Assembly: GCA_029007315.1 (NCBI GenBank)
Contig: JAQXHO010000132.1
Coordinates: forward strand, 1 to 33,139
Origin: Oscillospiraceae bacterium
GTDB lineage: Bacteria > Bacillota > Clostridia > Oscillospirales > Ruminococcaceae
DNA length: 33,139 nt
Direction: 5' to 3'
Position 1 is the first letter of the stretch, and every line of letters begins with the position of its first letter. Of the stretch, positions 25,651 through 33,101 are shown piece after piece. The position numbers and the translations under genes were made by a program. The notes beneath the pieces were generated by a model, which did not search any database, was not told the DNA's origin, and saw nothing but the letters and a program-made list of their open reading frames with translations.

Positions 25651-25679
25651 ATTATACCACATCTGTAACCGAATTGCAA
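25651..25679 (-). promoter_or_regulatory. Promoter of the lysozyme-like/dockerin gene
   Basis: On the minus strand, TTGCAA (25679-25674), 17-bp spacer, TATAAT (25656-25651). Confidence 0.8.
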
Positions 25680-25970
25680 GACTTTTGCGATTTATTAAGC
25701 TCTTATTCATGTAACAGCTACATACTTTTGTTTTTTTATTCCACAATATTTGGCTGATGTTACGGAAATTGTGAACCGTATAAGTATACACAGAATATTT
25801 TTTTTAAATAAAAAGGTGCTTTTCCGGCGAAAAAAGTCAGCCCGAAAAGCCTTTCCGAGGCTTCAGAAATGTCGCAGGAGCGTGGATTTTCCGGAAAAAT
25901 GACGTCCGGGAATCCTGTCAAAAATCACGTTTAATTTTTTTAGTTGCATAAATATTTGTGGAAAAAGGCT
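25680..25970. other. Gene-free region between divergent promoters
   Basis: About 290 bp with no credible ORF. It contains a 6-bp hairpin AAGCCT-TTCCG-AGGCTT (25847-25863) and a 12-bp palindrome TTTTCCGGAAAA (25887-25898). Two long T or A/T runs (25730-25738, 25799-25806) are also present. A small RNA or regulator sites are possible but I cannot identify any. Confidence 0.45.
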
Positions 25971-25971
25971 A

Positions 25972-26000
25972 TTGAAAACACTGTGAAAATTAGGTATAAT
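25972..26000 (+). promoter_or_regulatory. Promoter of glgP
   Basis: TTGAAA (25972-25977), 17-bp spacer, TATAAT (25995-26000). The expected start at about 26007 is followed at once by an 8-bp stem GCGGTACA/TGTGCCGC (26008-26033). Confidence 0.85.
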
Positions 26001-26097
26001 AGTTGTAGCGGTACAATCGGCGCTCTGTGCCGCAGAGGTAAGAGGGAAATGGCTTTCTTCCTTAAAAATAATGTTCGCCGGAGGATGGAGATGAATA

Positions 26098-28503
26098 ATG
26101 GCTGAAAAGAATACAGCAAAACGTGCTGAGCTGAAGGAAGCTTTTGTAAACCGTCTGAAGCTTGAGTGCAATGTTGCACCCAACGAGGCGTCTGACAAGC
26201 AGATATATCAGACTCTCTCTGCAATGATGGTGGAAACTCTGAAGCGCAAGCGTCAGCATTTTGTCAATCGTGTACACTCCGAGGGCCGCAAGCAGGCTTA
26301 TTATCTTTCAATGGAATTTCTGATGGGTCGTTCTCTGAAGACCTCACTGTACAACCTGGAGCTGGTGGAGGATTTCACAGCTATTCTGAAGGAATATGAC
26401 ATCAATCTTGATAAGATCTATGAATGCGAGCCTGACGCAGGACTGGGCAACGGCGGTCTGGGAAGACTGGCTGCCTGCTATCTTGACGCTATGGCTACAC
26501 AGGAAATTCCTGCAAAGGGTCACTCCATTTGCTATGAATACGGTATTTTCCAGCAGAAGCTTGAAGACGGCTGGCAGACTGAATTTCCGGACAACTGGCT
26601 TCCCGGCGGCAGCGTATGGCTTGATCCCAAGCCTGATGAAGCTATCGAAGTTCACTTTGAAGGCGATATCAAAGAATACTGGCAGGATTCCTACCACTAT
26701 CTTTCCCACGAGAATTATAATACAGTAGTTGCAATTCCCTATGACCTTTATGTATCCGGCTACGGCAGCGAGGGTGTTTCCACACTTCGTCTGTGGCAGG
26801 CTAAGGCTCCCAGCTTTGATATGAAGTCATTCAACGACGGCAACTATGCAAGCGCACTGAGCCAGAATTCCATGGCAAATGCTATTTCCAAGGTTCTTTA
26901 TCCCAACGATAATCATCTTGAGGGCAAGTCCCTGCGTCTGCGTCAGCAGTATTTCCTGTGTGCAGCAGCAGTGGGCGATATCGTAAACCACCACATGAGC
27001 GTTTACGGCACACTTGACAACCTTCACGAAAAGGTTGCTATCCACATCAACGACACACACCCCACTCTGGCAATTCCGGAGCTTATGCGTGTGCTGCTTG
27101 ACGACTGCGGATACACATGGGAACACGCATGGCATATCGTAACAAATACATTCGCTTACACAAACCACACCGTTATGGCTGAGGCTCTTGAAAAGTGGGA
27201 TGTAAACCTTGTAAAGCACGTAATTCCGAGAATTTTCTCTATTATCGTTGAGATAAACAACCGTTACTGTGCAGAACTCATGCAGCGCAACGGCTATGAC
27301 AGCGCCAAGACAACACGTATGTCCATCATCAAGGACAACCAGATCCACATGGCAACACTGTGCGTAATGGCGTCCCACAGCGTAAACGGCGTTTCAAAGC
27401 TGCACTCTGAAATTATCAAGGAATCCGTATTCCACGAAGAATATCTGGATACACCCGGTAAGTTTAAGAACGTAACAAACGGTATCGCATACAGAAGATG
27501 GCTGTATCAGTCAAACCCGGGTCTTACAAAGCTTCTGAAGGAAAAGATCGGCGACGGTTTCCTTATGGACGGCAGCGAGCTGAAAAAGCTGCAGGTATTT
27601 GAGAATGACGATGCAGTTCTGGCTTCACTGAGAAAGATCAAGAAGGAAAACAAGCAGAGATTTGCAAAATATGTAAAGAACAAGAGCGGTATTATCCTGA
27701 ATACTGACAGCATCTTCGACGTACAGGTAAAGCGTCTGCACGAATACAAGCGTCAGCATCTGAATGTAATGAACATTCTGGCGCAGTATCAGTATCTTCT
27801 GGAAAACCCCAATGCTGACTTCACTCCCAAGACATACATTTTCGCAGCAAAGGCAGCACCGGGCTATTATCTGGCAAAGCAGATCATCAAGATGATATGG
27901 GCGCTTTCCGAAGAGATTCGCAAGAATCCGAGAATTTCCGAAAAGCTGTCTGTATACTTCCTTGAAGACTACAAGGTAACACTTTCCGAGCTGCTGATGC
28001 CTGCAAGTGATATTTCAGAGCAGATCTCTCTGGCTGGAACAGAGGCGTCCGGTACAGGCAACATGAAGCTTATGCTGAACGGCGCTATAACTCTGGGTAC
28101 ACTGGACGGTGCAAACATTGAGATCGGCGACGCTGTAGGTGAGGACAACATTCTCATCTTCGGTATGAAGACTGACGAAGTAAACGCTCTCAAGGCTCGC
28201 GGCTATCACCCTGAGCAGTACTACAACAGCAATTACATTATCAAGAGCTGTATTGACCGCATGAATTCCGGCATCAACGGCTGCACATTCAACGAGGTTG
28301 CAAATTCTCTCAGGAATTCCGACCCGTACATGGTACTGGCTGACTTTGATTCCTATGCTGCTGTACAGAAGCACAGCTCTGAGCTGTACCGTGATGAAAA
28401 GAAGTGGACACAGATGTCCCTCCACAACATTGCAGGTGCAGGCATATTCTCTGCTGACCGTGCTGTAAACGAGTACGCAAAGGATATCTGGGGCATTAAG
28501 TAA
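26098..28503 (+). CDS. glgP: Glycogen/maltodextrin phosphorylase (GT35)
   Basis: A PLP enzyme that releases glucose-1-phosphate from alpha-1,4-glucans such as glycogen, in the cytosol. The 801 aa are normal for the bacterial group. Signatures: YYLSMEFLMGRSL, GLGNGGLGRLAACYLDA, HINDTHPTLAIPELMR, VTNGIAYRRWL, KRLHEYKRQ, and the PLP-binding Lys657 in ASGTGNMKLMLNG, followed by GTLDGANIEI. A GGAGG lies upstream of the ATG, and a strong promoter gives a leader of about 90 nt. Codon bias (AAG for Lys) is as strong as in groEL, suggesting high expression. It is a single-gene unit; no other glg gene is adjacent. Confidence 0.97.
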   Translation: MAEKNTAKRAELKEAFVNRLKLECNVAPNEASDKQIYQTLSAMMVETLKRKRQHFVNRVHSEGRKQAYYLSMEFLMGRSLKTSLYNLELVEDFTAILKEYDINLDKIYECEPDAGLGNGGLGRLAACYLDAMATQEIPAKGHSICYEYGIFQQKLEDGWQTEFPDNWLPGGSVWLDPKPDEAIEVHFEGDIKEYWQDSYHYLSHENYNTVVAIPYDLYVSGYGSEGVSTLRLWQAKAPSFDMKSFNDGNYASALSQNSMANAISKVLYPNDNHLEGKSLRLRQQYFLCAAAVGDIVNHHMSVYGTLDNLHEKVAIHINDTHPTLAIPELMRVLLDDCGYTWEHAWHIVTNTFAYTNHTVMAEALEKWDVNLVKHVIPRIFSIIVEINNRYCAELMQRNGYDSAKTTRMSIIKDNQIHMATLCVMASHSVNGVSKLHSEIIKESVFHEEYLDTPGKFKNVTNGIAYRRWLYQSNPGLTKLLKEKIGDGFLMDGSELKKLQVFENDDAVLASLRKIKKENKQRFAKYVKNKSGIILNTDSIFDVQVKRLHEYKRQHLNVMNILAQYQYLLENPNADFTPKTYIFAAKAAPGYYLAKQIIKMIWALSEEIRKNPRISEKLSVYFLEDYKVTLSELLMPASDISEQISLAGTEASGTGNMKLMLNGAITLGTLDGANIEIGDAVGEDNILIFGMKTDEVNALKARGYHPEQYYNSNYIIKSCIDRMNSGINGCTFNEVANSLRNSDPYMVLADFDSYAAVQKHSSELYRDEKKWTQMSLHNIAGAGIFSADRAVNEYAKDIWGIK

Positions 28504-28525
28504 TGCAATAATATTTCAGTTAATA

Positions 28526-28566
28526 AAAAGGACTGCTTCACATGAACGGAGCAGTCCTTTTTTTTC
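28526..28566. terminator. Bidirectional intrinsic terminator after glgP
   Basis: Stem AAAGGACTGCT pairs with AGCAGTCCTTT (right arm from 28550), flanked by A and T runs so that it works on both strands. It serves glgP and the convergent kinase gene. Confidence 0.9.
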
Positions 28567-29751
28567 TTAAAATGTTACAGTAAACTGAGCATATTTTCCG
28601 AATTCGCTTTCCGCATATAGATCGCCGCCGTGAGCGACCATTATCGCCTTTGCAATGGAGAGTCCCAGTCCGAAGCTGTTTGTATGGGTATTGCGTGACT
28701 TTTCACAGCAGTAGAATCTGTCGAAAATGTGAGGAAGCGCCTCTTCGGAAATGCCTTCGCCGGTGTTATAGACAGTCAGCACCGGACGGTAATTTTTTCT
28801 GTGAAGGGTGACTTTTATCTGTCCCTTTTCCGGCGTATATTTAAAGGCGTTGTCAAGAAGCACGGATATCACCTGCTTGATATCGTCGCATATTCCGCTG
28901 TAATATATGTTTTCCGCAATATCATAGGTGAAATCAATGTTGTTCTCAAATGCAAAACTCTCAAAGGGCAGAAGTATTTCCTCGCAGCTGTCGGAAAGGC
29001 AGAATTTTCTCTTTTCCATGCAGTATTCAGATTCGTCAAGGCAGGCAAGAGTCAGAAGCCTTTTTATAAGATTATTCATGCGTTCAGCCTCCGACATAAT
29101 GTTCCGGAGGTGTTTTTCCGTTTCTTCAGTTGCCGTCATTGCCTGGGCGTTGAGAATTATTGCGGAAATAGGCGTTTTAAGCTCATGGCTTGCGTCGGAT
29201 ATGAACTGCTTTTCACGTTCAAGCGCCTTTGTGGCAGGTGCAGTTACAAATTTTGACAGGTAAAAGCTTACCCACAGCAGCAGACCGAAGGACGCTATCA
29301 GAACAAAAGCTGTTCCGAAAATCTCAGCAGCATAATGCCTTCTGGGCTGTATGCCTGCAAACAGTATGTACTTCTTTCCCTCATCTTCATGGGAAACGTA
29401 CACAAAGGATTTCATTATTCCGTTTTCTTTGTTTTTTTTCTCTATTTCCTTTGCTGCATATATAATACTACTGTTTTCCACGGCAGTTCCGTCAGATGAA
29501 TTAAGACTCAGCAGATGACCTTCACTGTCAAATTCTGCCAGAAAGAAGCTTGCGGAATACTGATGATCAATATCCGGGTTTTTGTCTTCATAGAATTCAC
29601 TGGTGTCTGCAATGCTTTCCAGATACTTCTTTACGTCATGGCGGTACAGGTAGTTGCTGTATGCCTTGTTTATAAAAAATATAGCACTGAATACCACCGT
29701 CAGCATAGTCATTGTAACAATTACAAATTTAAGCCGTATCTTTTTAACCAT
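28567..29751 (-). CDS. Sensor histidine kinase (two-component system 2)
   Basis: A 394-aa kinase. Order: membrane helix (about 7-28), a short extracytoplasmic sensor of about 110 residues, second helix (about 143-166), and a brief linker with no clear HAMP. HisKA has His189 in ISDASHELKTP. The HATPase domain has an N-box (LLDNAFKYTPE), G1 box (NTGEGISEEALPHIFDRFY) and G2 box (SFGLGLSIAKAI). The start overlaps the regulator stop as ATGGTTAA (8 nt), the same overlap length as in two-component system 1. The signal is unknown. It ends close to the shared terminator. Confidence 0.92.
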   Translation of the reverse strand: MVKKIRLKFVIVTMTMLTVVFSAIFFINKAYSNYLYRHDVKKYLESIADTSEFYEDKNPDIDHQYSASFFLAEFDSEGHLLSLNSSDGTAVENSSIIYAAKEIEKKNKENGIMKSFVYVSHEDEGKKYILFAGIQPRRHYAAEIFGTAFVLIASFGLLLWVSFYLSKFVTAPATKALEREKQFISDASHELKTPISAIILNAQAMTATEETEKHLRNIMSEAERMNNLIKRLLTLACLDESEYCMEKRKFCLSDSCEEILLPFESFAFENNIDFTYDIAENIYYSGICDDIKQVISVLLDNAFKYTPEKGQIKVTLHRKNYRPVLTVYNTGEGISEEALPHIFDRFYCCEKSRNTHTNSFGLGLSIAKAIMVAHGGDLYAESEFGKYAQFTVTF

Positions 29752-30424
29752 TATCCTTCACCTCAATGGAATATCCCACATTTTTGGTGGTGACTATCTG
29801 GACAGACGCCTTAATAAATCTCAGTTTTTTTCTGAGGAATGAAACGTATACCTCAATGTTGTTGTATTCCGTATCGTCAAGAGGGCCCCATACCTTTGTA
29901 ATGAGAGTATCCTTGGGCATGATTCTGGAGCTGTTTATCATAAGGCATTCCATAAGCTGAAATTCCTTGTGACCCAGCTTTACGGAACGTTCTCCGCAGC
30001 GAAGCTCCTGGCGGTGCTTTGAAAGAATGATATCACCGAAGGAAAGCTCATCAGAGGAGGCACTTCCCGAGGCTCTTGTCCTTGCCCTTATCCTTGCCAG
30101 AAGCTCCTCTGCGTCAAAGGGTTTTGTGATGTAATCATCCGCACCGCTGTCCAGACCTTCGATCTTATCGCTGAGCTGGGATTTTGCAGTAAGCAGTATC
30201 ACCGGCACGGTTACGCCTTCGCTTCGGGCTTTTTTAAGCACATCAATGCCGTTCATTCCCGGCAGCATAATATCCAGCACCGCAAGGTCGTACATACCGC
30301 TTAAAATATAGTCAAGACCGCTTATGCCGTTGTCAACCACGTCCACGGAATAATTTTCCCGTGAAAGAATGGCTTCCAGTCCGTCAGCTATTTCCTTTTC
30401 GTCTTCAATTATAAGTATTCGCAT
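29744..30424 (-). CDS. OmpR-family response regulator (two-component system 2)
   Basis: 226 aa. The receiver domain has IIEDEKEIADGL at the start, phospho-acceptor Asp51 in LAVLDIMLPGM, Thr in LLTAKS and Lys in ITKPFDAEELLARI. A winged-helix DNA-binding domain makes up the C-terminal part (about 128-222). The sequence resembles regulators of the VanR/CopR type, but this does not define a target. It is translationally coupled to the kinase and is transcribed from its own promoter, divergent from the VTT-pssA-psd operon, which is one possible target. Confidence 0.93.
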   Translation of the reverse strand: MRILIIEDEKEIADGLEAILSRENYSVDVVDNGISGLDYILSGMYDLAVLDIMLPGMNGIDVLKKARSEGVTVPVILLTAKSQLSDKIEGLDSGADDYITKPFDAEELLARIRARTRASGSASSDELSFGDIILSKHRQELRCGERSVKLGHKEFQLMECLMINSSRIMPKDTLITKVWGPLDDTEYNNIEVYVSFLRKKLRFIKASVQIVTTKNVGYSIEVKDNG

Positions 30425-30458
30425 AATATTCTCCGTTTGTATTTATTCTTATAATGTA

Positions 30459-30487
30459 ATTATACACCTTTTATAAATCAAGTTCAA
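30459..30487 (-). promoter_or_regulatory. Promoter of two-component system 2
   Basis: On the minus strand, TTGAAC (30487-30482), 17-bp spacer, TATAAT (30464-30459). Confidence 0.75.
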
Positions 30488-30550
30488 TACATCATAAAAT
30501 TTTTAATTTTTTTTAAAGTTTAAGGATATTCAATCTTTATTTAAGCTGCA

Positions 30551-30573
30551 TATAATAGAATAATACGTATAAT
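30551..30573 (+). promoter_or_regulatory. Possible -10 boxes for the VTT-pssA-psd operon
   Basis: Two TATAAT boxes, at 30551-30556 and 30568-30573, stand upstream of the TTG start. Neither has a good -35 box, so an activator may be needed; the choice between them is open. Confidence 0.45.
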
Positions 30574-30605
30574 GAGAAATAGACTGAAAAATTGGAGGCG
30601 GCGGT

Positions 30606-31178
30606 TTGAAGCATAAAAAGTTGTGGACGGTACTGGTGGTTGTGTTCTGCGCACTGCTGGTGGCTATGATGGTAAAGGCATATTTTGACGGTAAATTCGA
30701 CTCGGTTGAAACACTTCAGGAGTATATAAGCGGTTTTGGAGTGTTCGGACCTCTGGTTCTGACTGTGATACAGGCTCTGCAGGTTATAATACCTGTTCTT
30801 CCGGGATTTCTCGGCTGTGCAGTGGGATCCATACTCTTCGGACCTTTAGTGGGATTCCTGTGCAACTATATAGGAATATCGGCAGGCTCTATCATAGCGT
30901 TTATGCTTGCAAAAAAATACGGAGCCGGTCTTGTGGAAAGCCTTATTTCCAGGGAAAAGTATGATAAATACGCAGGCTGGGCGGCAAGGAGCAAATCCTA
31001 TACTGTGCTTCTTTTCTGGGGCATGGTGCTGCCGCTTTTCCCGGATGACTTTTTCTGTTATTTTTCGGGACTTACAAAAATGACTCTGAAGAAATTCAGC
31101 TGGATAATAGTAATAGGCAAGCCGTGGTGCATTCTGGCTTACAGCCTGTTCTTTGACAAGATGGGAGAATGGATATGA
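30606..31178 (+). CDS. TVP38/TMEM64 (VTT/DedA-like) membrane protein
   Basis: 190 aa with about five membrane helices. The VTT-domain core is GFLGCAVGSILFGPLVGFLCNY followed by ISAGSIIAFMLAKKYG, and the conserved C-terminal block is LPLFPDDFFCYFSGLT. Proteins of this superfamily are linked to lipid scrambling or transport, including phosphatidylethanolamine and undecaprenyl phosphate in relatives. The start is TTG with GGAGG 7 nt upstream. It overlaps pssA by ATGA, so the operon joins a membrane lipid-handling protein to two phospholipid enzymes. That context supports a role in phospholipid distribution, but this is inference. Confidence 0.85.
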   Translation: MKHKKLWTVLVVVFCALLVAMMVKAYFDGKFDSVETLQEYISGFGVFGPLVLTVIQALQVIIPVLPGFLGCAVGSILFGPLVGFLCNYIGISAGSIIAFMLAKKYGAGLVESLISREKYDKYAGWAARSKSYTVLLFWGMVLPLFPDDFFCYFSGLTKMTLKKFSWIIVIGKPWCILAYSLFFDKMGEWI

Positions 31179-31819
31179 ACGATGAAAAGAAAATACTGGG
31201 ATATTATGACTACACCGTTCTGCTTACGTATATAGGACTTACCTTCGGCGTTGTGGGCCTTTCACTTATAATGGGCGGCAATCCCAGCGGTGCAATATTC
31301 TGTCTGATGATATCCGGTCTGTGCGATATGTTCGACGGCATGGTTGCCGCAACAAAAAAGAGAAACCGCAATGAGAAAAAATTCGGCATACAGATAGATT
31401 CTCTCTGTGATCTTGTGTGCTTCGGCGTACTGCCGGGACTGTTCGTATACAAATTCAGCGGAGAAAGCTACGGCGGACTTGCAATTTCAGCCGCCTATGT
31501 TCTCTGCGCACTTATACGCCTTGCGTATTTCAACGTTTGCGAAGAGGAAAGACAGAAAACGGAAACAGGCACCCGTAAATATTACCAGGGACTTCCTGTA
31601 ACAAGCGTGGCGCTGCTGCTGCCTGGCTTCTATCTTCTTGGCGGTTTTACAGACATTGATTTTAGGTACATATATATTTCCCTTATTGCCGCAATGGGCA
31701 TTCTGTTCCTGTCACCCTTTAAGCTGAAGAAGCCTAAAACTGTAGGAAAGGCTGTTTTGGGTGTAATTGGCGTTACTGAAATGGCAATACTTATTCTGGG
31801 AGTGGTTGAAGTAATATGA
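31175..31819 (+). CDS. pssA: CDP-diacylglycerol-serine O-phosphatidyltransferase
   Basis: A membrane enzyme that joins serine to CDP-diacylglycerol to give phosphatidylserine. 214 aa with several membrane helices. The CDP-alcohol phosphotransferase motif reads CDMFDGMVAATKK then FGIQIDSLCD: Asp51, Asp54, Gly55, Gly71, Asp75 and Asp79 are present. The Arg that normally follows the Ala (DGxxAR) is Ala59, encoded GCA. FGIQIDSLCDLVCFGVLPG is typical of the Firmicute PssA group. The ATG at 31175 has GGGAG 7 nt upstream; the ATG at 31169 is too close to it. It overlaps both neighbours by 4 nt and feeds psd, the next gene. Confidence 0.9.
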   Translation: MNDEKKILGYYDYTVLLTYIGLTFGVVGLSLIMGGNPSGAIFCLMISGLCDMFDGMVAATKKRNRNEKKFGIQIDSLCDLVCFGVLPGLFVYKFSGESYGGLAISAAYVLCALIRLAYFNVCEEERQKTETGTRKYYQGLPVTSVALLLPGFYLLGGFTDIDFRYIYISLIAAMGILFLSPFKLKKPKTVGKAVLGVIGVTEMAILILGVVEVI

Positions 31820-32643
31820 AAAAGGAAAGTGCTTCAATAAGATTTCTGTATAATACTGTTCCGGGCAGAATGGCTTTGAAGCTTCTTGTAAGACCCGGTG
31901 TTTCAAAGGCTGCATATTATTACATGGATTCGCCTTTTTCCAAATGGCTTATAAAAAATTATATAAAGAAGTACAATATCGACATGGAACTCTATACCGG
32001 CGCACCATACAGATCCTTCAATGATTTTTTCGTAAGGCAGAAGAAGGAGATAAAGCGTACAGAGGATAAAAATGCGCTGATCTCACCCTGCGACGGTTTT
32101 CTGTCGGTATACCGGATATCTCCCGACGTGAATTTCCGCATAAAGCACGTGACCTACAACATGAAGGCACTCCTTGAAAACAAGGTTATCGCCGACAGAT
32201 ACAAGGACGGACTCTGCCTTATATATCGTCTTGCACCTCACAATTATCACCGTTATATTTTCACAGATGACGCTGAGATAAAGCTTAAAAGACGCATCGA
32301 AGGTGAGCTTCACTGCGTTCGTCCCATGGTGTGCGAAAAGCTTCCTGTATATGTCCGCAACAGCCGTGAATATACAGTGCTGAAAAGCGAAAATTTCGGC
32401 TGTCTTGTTCAGATGGAAGTGGGAGCCTTGCTTGTAGGCAGGATCTGCAACCATGATCTGAAGGGCAAGGTTAAAAGATATACTGAAAAGGGATACTTTG
32501 AATTCGGCGGTTCCACTATTATTATGCTTCTGGAAAAGGACAAGGCTGTCCTTGACAGAAACATTATGGAAACTATCGGCACAGGAAAGGAAACTGTGGT
32601 GGGCGTTGGACAGAAGGTAGGACGTTCCTTCTCAGGAAAATAA
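31816..32643 (+). CDS. psd: Phosphatidylserine decarboxylase proenzyme
   Basis: Converts phosphatidylserine to phosphatidylethanolamine at the membrane using a pyruvoyl group made by self-cleavage. 275 aa. The cleavage motif is FGGSTI (Gly232-Ser233), giving a beta chain of about 232 residues and a short alpha chain whose N-terminal Ser becomes pyruvoyl. Other family blocks: SPCDGFLSVY (Asp93), YRLAPHNYHRYIF (His142/His145) and VGALLVGRI. The ATG overlaps the pssA stop as ATGA. A terminator follows, closing the operon. Together with pssA it gives a full phosphatidylethanolamine branch. Confidence 0.95.
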   Translation: MKKESASIRFLYNTVPGRMALKLLVRPGVSKAAYYYMDSPFSKWLIKNYIKKYNIDMELYTGAPYRSFNDFFVRQKKEIKRTEDKNALISPCDGFLSVYRISPDVNFRIKHVTYNMKALLENKVIADRYKDGLCLIYRLAPHNYHRYIFTDDAEIKLKRRIEGELHCVRPMVCEKLPVYVRNSREYTVLKSENFGCLVQMEVGALLVGRICNHDLKGKVKRYTEKGYFEFGGSTIIMLLEKDKAVLDRNIMETIGTGKETVVGVGQKVGRSFSGK

Positions 32644-32650
32644 AAACAAA

Positions 32651-32702
32651 AGAGCATATCAGAGTTATGACCCGGAAACGGAAACTCTGAATGCTCTTTT
32701 TC
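32651..32702 (+). terminator. Intrinsic terminator after psd
   Basis: Long stem: AGAGCATATCAGAGTT (32651-32666) pairs with AACTCTGAATGCTCT (ending 32697) with one bulge, followed by TTTTT. Confidence 0.9.
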
Positions 32703-32710
32703 AGTACGTA

Positions 32711-32749
32711 ATAAAACAAAAAAGACGAGCTGCAAAACAGTTCGTCTTT
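32711..32749 (-). terminator. Intrinsic terminator of tRNA-Asn
   Basis: 12-bp stem AAAGACGAGCTG (32721-32732) with CAGTTCGTCTTT (32738-32749), one G-T pair, loop CAAAA. A T run follows on the minus strand (complement of 32717-32723). Confidence 0.88.
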
Positions 32750-32756
32750 ATTATGG

Positions 32757-32832
32757 TGGCTCCCCCAGTTGGACTCGAACCAACGACAACTCGGTTAACA
32801 GCCGAGTGCTCTACCGACTGAGCTATGGAGGA
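32757..32832 (-). tRNA. tRNA-Asn (anticodon GTT), CCA encoded
   Basis: 76 nt. The acceptor stem TCCTCCA pairs with TGGGGGA (one T-G pair), the discriminator is G, and CCA is encoded. The D arm has AGCTCAGTCGGTAGAGC. The anticodon arm is CTCGG-CTGTTAA-CCGAG with anticodon GTT, which reads AAC and AAT. The T arm has GGTTCGAGTCC. All cloverleaf parts are present. Confidence 0.97.
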
Positions 32833-32861
32833 ATATATCAGCTTTCCTGACTGCAAGATAT

Positions 32862-32890
32862 ATTATAGCACACAGGAAAGCATTTGTCAA
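32862..32890 (-). promoter_or_regulatory. Promoter of tRNA-Asn
   Basis: On the minus strand, TTGACA (32890-32885), 17-bp spacer, TATAAT (32867-32862): a full sigma-A consensus promoter. Confidence 0.92.
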
Positions 32891-32921
32891 GAGTTTTTTT
32901 GAAATTAATAAAATTTTTTTA

Positions 32922-32968
32922 TCTGATTCCATGCTGCCCGGAAAAGAACCGGAACAGCATGGGTCAGA
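32922..32968. repeat. Long imperfect hairpin next to repeat copy C
   Basis: Nested arms: TCTGA (32922-32926), CCATGCTG (32929-32936) and CCGG (32938-32941) pair with CCGG (32949-32952), CAGCATGG (32955-32962) and TCAGA (32964-32968), for 17 paired bases around a 7-nt loop. No T run follows the stem on either strand, so it is not a standard terminator. It ends 2 bp before copy C. Confidence 0.75.
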
Positions 32969-32970
32969 AT

Positions 32971-33101
32971 GTCTTAAGGCAACACCGCACAAAGAATGCC
33001 TGACGGCTCTGCACGTAATCTGCTTGCAGCTTTTCCGTCATATTTTACAAAAAGCCTCGTGAATACACAAAGTATTCACTGCGTTTTTTGTTTCATCTGA
33101 C
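32971..33101 (-). repeat. Dispersed structured repeat, copy C
   Basis: Its reverse complement aligns without gaps to copy A (1-131), from GTCAGATGAAAC to the GCCTT near the end. It has a perfect 8-bp hairpin GTGAATAC-TTTGT-GTATTCAC (minus strand, 33079-33059) with T runs on both sides, the shared core TGCAAGCAGATTACGTGCAG, and a hairpin GCC-GTCA-GGC (33007-32998). No ORF is present. The following 38 bp (33102-33139) hold another hairpin (GACTGCG/CGCA-CA-GTC, 33111-33133) that may be part of the same element, cut by the window end. Confidence 0.85.

Noticed and set aside
26827-27378. A 183-codon frame antisense to glgP
   Set aside because: It is inside a highly biased, intact gene; the frame stays open because of the codon choice of glgP.
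32795-32992. A 65-codon minus-strand frame through the tRNA region
   Set aside because: It runs through the tRNA-Asn gene and its promoter, and its C-terminal peptide is the usual false product read from tRNA sequence.
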